Positions 14,991-18,360 of a stretch of 18,360 nt of DNA are shown here, one piece after another. The stretch comes from Methylobacter sp. Its GTDB lineage: Bacteria > Pseudomonadota > Gammaproteobacteria > Methylococcales > Methylomonadaceae. The stretch lies in assembly GCF_023227905.1 (NCBI RefSeq), contig NZ_JALOCF010000070.1, forward strand, positions 1 through 18,360, in the 5' to 3' direction. The notes below the pieces were generated by a model that worked only from the letters and a program-made list of their open reading frames with translations, did not search any database and was not told the origin of the DNA. A program made the translations under genes and the position numbers. How positions within the stretch are numbered: position 1 is the stretch's first letter; each line of letters opens with the position of its first letter.

Positions 14991-15093
14991 CAAGCTCCAG
15001 CTTGAAAACCAGTAAGACGAAGCGCTTGCTTCGCAGGATAGGAAGCTCCAGCTTCCAGACTGGACCACTAAGGTGGCGATTAGAGGTCCAGTC
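14991..15093. repeat. Cluster of palindromes (REP-like)
   Basis: Four dyads in about 100 bases: CAAGCTCCAGCTTG (14991-15004), CGAAGC-GCTT-GCTTCG (15018-15033), GGAAGC-TCCA-GCTTCC (15041-15056), and GACTGGACC/GGTCCAGTC (15058-15066/15085-15093). The first and third are variants of one unit, AAGCTCCAGCTT. This is the style of an intergenic palindromic repeat family; it also forms the leader of the small lipoprotein gene. Confidence 0.8.
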
Positions 15094-15140
15094 GAATATT
15101 GGTTTATATTCAGAATAATGAGTTCAAATTCTTTAATCAA

Positions 15141-15675
15141 TTAAGTGCCATCACCTAGCTGGTGAGCATCCTTAATTTTTAAGGATGGCACCGCTAGGCA
15201 AAAACCAGGGTTTTCCCTGTGTGTATATGCGATGGTTAGGCGAGTTTTATTCCTAATAATGCAACAGCTTTCACGAAAGTGAGGGATTAGCAATGCACTA
15301 ACACAGTCGGTGGCGCTTAAAACTGTATAGTTAATAGCGCTGGCGTCATCGAGCTTGGGCTTAGGTGCGTTAGCTAACACGGTGGAGGTATCGGAGATAT
15401 TTCCGAGTTTGATTATCAAATCACTGTTTTTTTTCAGATAAATCTTTGCTTGAGCTTCATCCGGTTTTGCAAGGAAGTTAGTGCGGTCGGTCTCAGCCTT
15501 ATTCCCTAGAAAATTGGCGCTTGCGATTTTCTGCTTTACATCTACTAGTAGATCATCGCACTGACCGAACATAAGGCGCCGCGTTACTCTCACTTGGTAG
15601 TAGCAATAAAATTCCTAAACTCACAAAGATGACGCGGCATACTGCCACCGCCTTGCGTGTTGATATACAGGTCAT
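15141..15675 (-). pseudogene. Frameshifted secreted-protein gene
   Basis: From ATG 15675 one frame encodes a signal peptide (hydrophobic core VIFVSLGILLLL, then ESNAAPYVRSV) and stops at 15553 after 40 codons. The adjacent frame, open from 15593, carries what looks like the mature protein: CDDLLVDVKQKI, then a charged helical region, then LANAPKPKLDDASAINY and ATDCVSALL. This tail resembles the helical 'LA-APKPKL-DA-I--V--A--CV' domain of some secreted bacterial proteins (by recollection). Joining the two needs a one-base skip near 15593-15555, so either one base was inserted or the gene is dead. After about 15290 the frame continues into palindromic repeat DNA and is probably not original coding sequence. 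No functional product is expected unless frameshifting occurs. Confidence 0.6.
15145..15191. repeat. Palindromic three-way-junction element
   Basis: Outer stem GTGCC/GGCAC (15145-15149/15187-15191) encloses two hairpins: TCACC-TAGCT-GGTGA (15151-15165) and CATCCTTAA-TTT-TTAAGGATG (15167-15187). All stems are essentially perfect. A further hairpin CAGGG-TTTT-CCCTG follows at 15206-15219. It lies at the 3' end of the broken gene and the fold works on both strands. Confidence 0.75.
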
Positions 15676-16115
15676 GATTAATAACTCTAAAGGAAGATAA
15701 CGTTGCAATTTTCGGATTCCTTACAGAAAAACAAATGCAGGAATCCCAAATTGGATTCGCTTTAGTGGTTATTATTCATTTTTCTGACCGGATTTATATC
15801 TGCACTATTACTGATGAAATGGAGCTTGAGCGAGACTCGCTAGTGATATAGCCCGAGAAAAGATAGTTACAATTTGCAGGTTATCACTTGCTCTAGAAAC
15901 CGCTGCGTATCCGAACCTACAGAAGATTCCGAACAAGTTACGGGAGCCAACAGTTGGTGCCACAAGGCGATAGTTTTTAATGCCCAGCATTTCGATGTTC
16001 AGTAATGAAATAGCCAAGGGCAAATTCAAAATCTGACGTCATATTAAAATATCGGAATGTTGGCCATAAAAGGCATGCTCAAACAATGCTCCTAAGAACG
16101 TGAAGCAAATATTAG
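15676..16115. other. 440 bases with no supported gene
   Basis: A hairpin GGATTCC/GGAATCC (15714-15720/15740-15746) with GGATTC repeated at 15753. A 73-codon minus-strand open frame at 15808-16029 has no recognisable domain, no ribosome binding site and unremarkable composition, so I leave it uncalled. Nothing else is visible. Confidence 0.5.
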
Positions 16116-16316
16116 TCAGGCATGGGCGGGTAATTGCAAGTCTCCCAAAAAATCTTCGTTGGCTGATTTTAGGCACTTACGGGCACAACTGGCGCAACGA
16201 CCGCACTCAACGCTTACCTGCAGATCCCGGCGTAAATCCTTAAGTGTTTTTGCTCCGTTTCTGGCGGCTTGATGAATATCGAGATCAGTCACCGCCTGAC
16301 AAACACATACATACAT
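16116..16316 (-). CDS. bfd: Bacterioferritin-associated ferredoxin
   Basis: A 66-residue [2Fe-2S] protein that passes electrons to bacterioferritin haem to release stored iron. All four cluster Cys are present at 4, 6, 38 and 41 (VCVC and ECGRC), the exact spacing of Pseudomonas Bfd; extra Cys occur at 44 and 48. Start ATG 16316 follows AGGAG by eight bases; the in-frame extension to 16340 would cover the ribosome binding site. It lies downstream of the two bacterioferritin genes on the same strand but has its own promoter, overlapped by a Fur-like box, so it should be expressed on iron starvation. Confidence 0.95.
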   Translation of the reverse strand: MYVCVCQAVTDLDIHQAARNGAKTLKDLRRDLQVSVECGRCASCARKCLKSANEDFLGDLQLPAHA

Positions 16317-16350
16317 AGAAAAAGCTCCTCTATAGCCCAATAACGTTTTT

Positions 16351-16389
16351 ATTGAGAAGCATTCTTATTTAGTTTTGAGTATCTGTCAA
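16351..16389 (-). promoter_or_regulatory. bfd promoter with Fur box over the -10
   Basis: Read on the minus strand: -35 TTGACA (16384-16389, perfect consensus), 17-base spacer, -10 AAGAAT (16361-16366). The plus-strand sequence at 16351-16369, ATTGAGAAGCATTCTTATT, matches the gammaproteobacterial form AATGAGAATCATTCTCATT at 16 of 19 positions and forms the expected 7-1-7 dyad. Bound Fe-Fur would cover the -10 and repress. Confidence 0.75.
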
Positions 16390-16466
16390 GGTCAATTTTT
16401 CTTTTTAAAAACGACGTCACTAACTATGCGTAGTAGCAATTAATGACACTGGTGATTGCCGCCATA

Positions 16467-16934
16467 CTACATATGCGATTGCAGATAGTTAGGCAGACTG
16501 ACATTCTTCATTAAGCTTTGCTGGGTTTCCAGCCAATCGATGGCCTCTTCGCAGTGCTCCAGCAGCTCTTCGAATAGATCTCGACTGACATAATCCTGCA
16601 ATTCCTCACATAAAGCCACGGCGTTTATCAGCTGTGGCCGCTGAACATTTCTTTCGTATTCCAAATCACCGTTTAAACATTCGATGACGTTTTCTCCAAT
16701 CAATAACTTTCCGAGGTTTTGCAGATTGGGCAGACCTTCCAGGAATAAGATGCGCTCAATAAGTTCATCGGCTTCTTTCATGACACGAATCGATTGCTTA
16801 TATTGGTAGTCGTTAAGTTTTTCCAGCCCCCAGTTACGAAACATACGAGCGTGCAGAAAATATTGATTGATCGAGGTTAGCTCGTTTTTGAGTACTTTAT
16901 TGAGAATTTCAATGATTTTTTTATCGCCTTTCAT
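16467..16934 (-). CDS. bfr: Bacterioferritin subunit, haem-type, ferroxidase site lost
   Basis: A 155-residue bacterioferritin four-helix subunit, clearly homologous throughout (NQYFLHARMFRNWGL, ERILFLEGLPNLQNLGKLLIGE, DYVSRDLFEELLE, IDWLETQ). Against E. coli Bfr, haem ligand Met52 is kept, but the di-iron ligands are mostly gone: Glu51 is Val, His54 is Glu, Glu127 is Cys128 and His130 is Ala131; Glu18 and Glu94 remain. It should bind haem but not oxidise Fe(II) itself. It presumably co-assembles with the neighbouring subunit, as for two-subunit bacterioferritins in Neisseria and Magnetospirillum. The gene begins 18 bases after the other bfr, with GAGGG ahead of the ATG. Confidence 0.93.
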   Translation of the reverse strand: MKGDKKIIEILNKVLKNELTSINQYFLHARMFRNWGLEKLNDYQYKQSIRVMKEADELIERILFLEGLPNLQNLGKLLIGENVIECLNGDLEYERNVQRPQLINAVALCEELQDYVSRDLFEELLEHCEEAIDWLETQQSLMKNVSLPNYLQSHM

Positions 16935-16952
16935 ATTCGCGCCCTCGCCTGA

Positions 16953-17432
16953 TTAGATACCTGGTTTCATTTGACTTTGCTGATAATTTTCCAAGCCTAT
17001 CAAGCCAATCAGCTTCAACTGCTGTTCCAACCAATAGGCATGATCCATTTCCGTATCATCCAGTTGCGTAGTCAGCATTTCGCGGGTTACATAGTCTCCG
17101 GCTTTTTCACAGGCGGCGATTGCTTTTTTTAACTCAACGACGACATGATATTCAACGTCAAGATCGGCTTTTAGCATTTCCTGAACTCCGTCGCCGATAT
17201 TCAAGGCTTCGCGTTTAGCTAGGTTTGGAGTACCTTCAAGAAATAGAATACGTTGAATCAAGGCACGGGCATGCAGTCGTTCATGTTCGGACTCGTGTAA
17301 GCTTTTTTCTGCAAGGTGGTGCAGACCCAAATCTGCGAACATCTCACCATGGATCAGGTACTGATCGGATGCGGTCAATTCTCCGGCAAGCAATCCGTTA
17401 AGAATTTCCAGAATATTCATATCGCCTTTCAT
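16953..17432 (-). CDS. bfr: Bacterioferritin subunit, ferroxidase-type, no haem Met
   Basis: A 159-residue bacterioferritin subunit with a complete di-iron centre: Glu18, Glu51, His54, Glu94, Glu128 and His131 (E. coli 127 and 130 after a one-residue insertion). The haem-ligand Met52 is Arg, so it should not ligate haem. It oxidises Fe(II) for storage as ferric mineral in the 24-mer cavity. First gene of the pair; strong ribosome binding site AGGAG six to seven bases before ATG 17432. Both subunits begin MKGD, with conserved AACTG-like helices around RILFLEG. Together with the next gene it supplies one full set of active sites. Confidence 0.94.
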   Translation of the reverse strand: MKGDMNILEILNGLLAGELTASDQYLIHGEMFADLGLHHLAEKSLHESEHERLHARALIQRILFLEGTPNLAKREALNIGDGVQEMLKADLDVEYHVVVELKKAIAACEKAGDYVTREMLTTQLDDTEMDHAYWLEQQLKLIGLIGLENYQQSQMKPGI

Positions 17433-17464
17433 AATGACTCCTGTTAAGGTGAATCGGACACAAA

Positions 17465-17493
17465 CCTATAAGTTGGCTTGCGCAAGTTGACAA
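17465..17493 (-). promoter_or_regulatory. Candidate bfr promoter with a central palindrome
   Basis: On the minus strand: -35 TTGTCA (17488-17493), 17-base spacer, -10 TATAGG (17465-17470), about 33 bases before the first bfr ATG. A perfect 10-base palindrome CTTGCGCAAG (17477-17486) occupies the spacer, a place where an activator or repressor dimer could bind. The regulator is not identified. Confidence 0.5.
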
Positions 17494-17645
17494 GTCTTTG
17501 AACACTGATTCTATCTCGTCTGGCCCTACCGTCAAATTAATCTTTTTGATTAGACAAGCGCCGTGATATATCAGAACGATGCGCTTCGTACCTCAGCACA
17601 TATTATGCTTGCGTATCTTATAGCGTTTCTTGAGAGGCAACGTGA

Positions 17646-17987
17646 TCATGACATTTTGGAAACATGTTTAAATGCAAAGAATATGACAATTGCCGGTACA
17701 ATCAGTGCCATGGTGCTCCATATTCCCATCGCAAGAAAAACGATCTGGTTGAGCGCTACAAGCCCTGCATAGCTATAAACAGCCCACTTTTTCATCATCC
17801 ACAACCCGAGCATGCAGACTAGTCCTATGAAGGATGAAAAGCCTATATATAGTTGATATCCAAAACCGATTTGCTGCGCTATGGGTGAAAAAATCAAAGG
17901 CACTGCCATTAGCGCCCCAATGAATCCGATCACACAGATGACTGTTATTGAGATTGGCCGTTCGGTTGTTTCTGTTATTTCGTTCAT
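17646..17987 (-). CDS. Small multi-pass membrane protein, unknown
   Basis: A 113-residue protein with a short polar N-terminus (MNEITETTERPI) and about four hydrophobic segments (roughly 12-33, 42-63, 69-88, 90-106), ending in a short Lys/His tail (FKHVSKMS). The alternation SITVICVIGFIGAL / GFGYQLYIGFSSFIGLVCMLGLWMMKKWAVYSYAGLVALNQ is common in small uncharacterised inner-membrane proteins. Start ATG 17987 has AAAAGGAAA about nine bases upstream. It is upstream of and co-directional with the bfr pair, but a 213-base gap with a promoter separates them. Function unknown. Confidence 0.75.
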   Translation of the reverse strand: MNEITETTERPISITVICVIGFIGALMAVPLIFSPIAQQIGFGYQLYIGFSSFIGLVCMLGLWMMKKWAVYSYAGLVALNQIVFLAMGIWSTMALIVPAIVIFFAFKHVSKMS

Positions 17988-18237
17988 GGCGTGGATTTCC
18001 TTTTAAGTGTCTGATAATCCTGTTCAGCATGACCCATACATCAAAGAATGCGGAGAGCCACATAGTGCCGGGCATTGGCTGAAAAAATCTGGCAGCCACA
18101 GCCATTTCAGATGATGATAAAAGCGACTGGACTGTCCAATGCATTTTTATTGGATTATGACGGCAGTAATTCGTTCCCGTCAATCGTAAAGGGAATCATT
18201 GAAACAACTCAAAAGGTACGCGGTCAGGGCAATCGCG
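17988..18237. other. 250 bases without a supported gene
   Basis: Leader region of the small membrane-protein gene. A minus-strand open frame here (from 18183) runs into that gene in another frame; its upstream part has no recognised domain or ribosome binding site. No repeats or terminators stand out. Confidence 0.4.
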
Positions 18238-18360
18238 CTATATTTTCCTTTTCCCAAAGACCAGTTCGGCGCGATAACAATCACTCAAACAAGCACGCAG
18301 TTTTCGTTGGCGTAGGCTGTCTTTGCTGGGGCTGTTGTTATTCAACAAATTCAAGGCCGC
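18238..18360 (-). CDS. C-terminal end of an unidentified protein (partial)
   Basis: The last 40 codons of a minus-strand open frame entering from the right edge, ending with TAG at 18238-18240. The tail reads SLRQRKLRACLSDCYRAELV and then FGKRKI, with basic and amphipathic character plausible for a real C-terminus. Too short to assign; the start is outside the window. Confidence 0.35.
   Translation of the reverse strand, partial: AALNLLNNNSPSKDSLRQRKLRACLSDCYRAELVFGKRKI

Noticed and set aside
15203..15220. CCAGGGTTTTCCC, identical to part of the M13/pUC primer region, hinting at vector contamination
   Set aside because: Only 13 bases match and flanks on both sides are unrelated to vector. 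The sequence is a natural hairpin CAGGG-TTTT-CCCTG in a palindrome-rich stretch.
15808..16029. 73-codon minus-strand frame
   Set aside because: No domain, no ribosome binding site, low-information residues; left as unassigned DNA.
17773..18183. 136-codon minus-strand frame
   Set aside because: Its second half is an out-of-frame shadow of the membrane protein gene and its first half has no recognisable feature.

Overview
The window looks like a chromosomal segment of a gammaproteobacterium. Gene content (rlmD, cysM, rppH, a HAD-IB phosphatase, a ydbL-type gene, bacterioferritin with bfd), intermediate G+C and short dispersed repeats would fit a Methylococcales-type methanotroph. That placement is inference, because no methane-oxidation gene is present.

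Left edge (1-1202): the distal end of an integron cassette array. Three attC sites (36-125, 621-689, 1131-1202) bound two complete cassettes, each carrying one plus-strand gene of unknown function: a secreted netrin/TIMP-like protein and a one-TM protein. In both complete cassettes the first bases of the cassette are the reverse complement of the R'' box of its own attC. No integrase gene is in view; by convention it would lie to the left.

Middle (1240-13847): all clear genes are on the minus strand. They are a CHASE2 adenylate cyclase; a translationally coupled SH3-protein/M48 lipoprotein-protease pair; ydbL followed immediately by rlmD; a large dynamin-like GTPase; and cysM coupled to a YdbH-like AsmA-type envelope protein, with a HAD-IB phosphatase upstream of cysM. 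Between the GTPase and ydbL I find a decayed remnant of a second YdbH-like gene (7111-7295), in the position ydbH occupies relative to ydbL in enterobacteria, next to an inverted-repeat structured element (7321-7406).

Right part (14005-18360): rppH runs on the plus strand, divergent from the HAD gene. Next come a small lipoprotein gene, a region rich in palindromes (14643-15219) and a frameshifted secreted-protein gene. An iron-storage cluster follows: two bacterioferritin subunits with complementary defects (one keeps the ferroxidase ligands but not the haem Met, the other the reverse), then bfd with its own promoter, whose -10 is covered by a Fur-box-like sequence. A small membrane protein and the tail of an unidentified gene close the window.

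No rRNA, tRNA, CRISPR array or transposase was seen.
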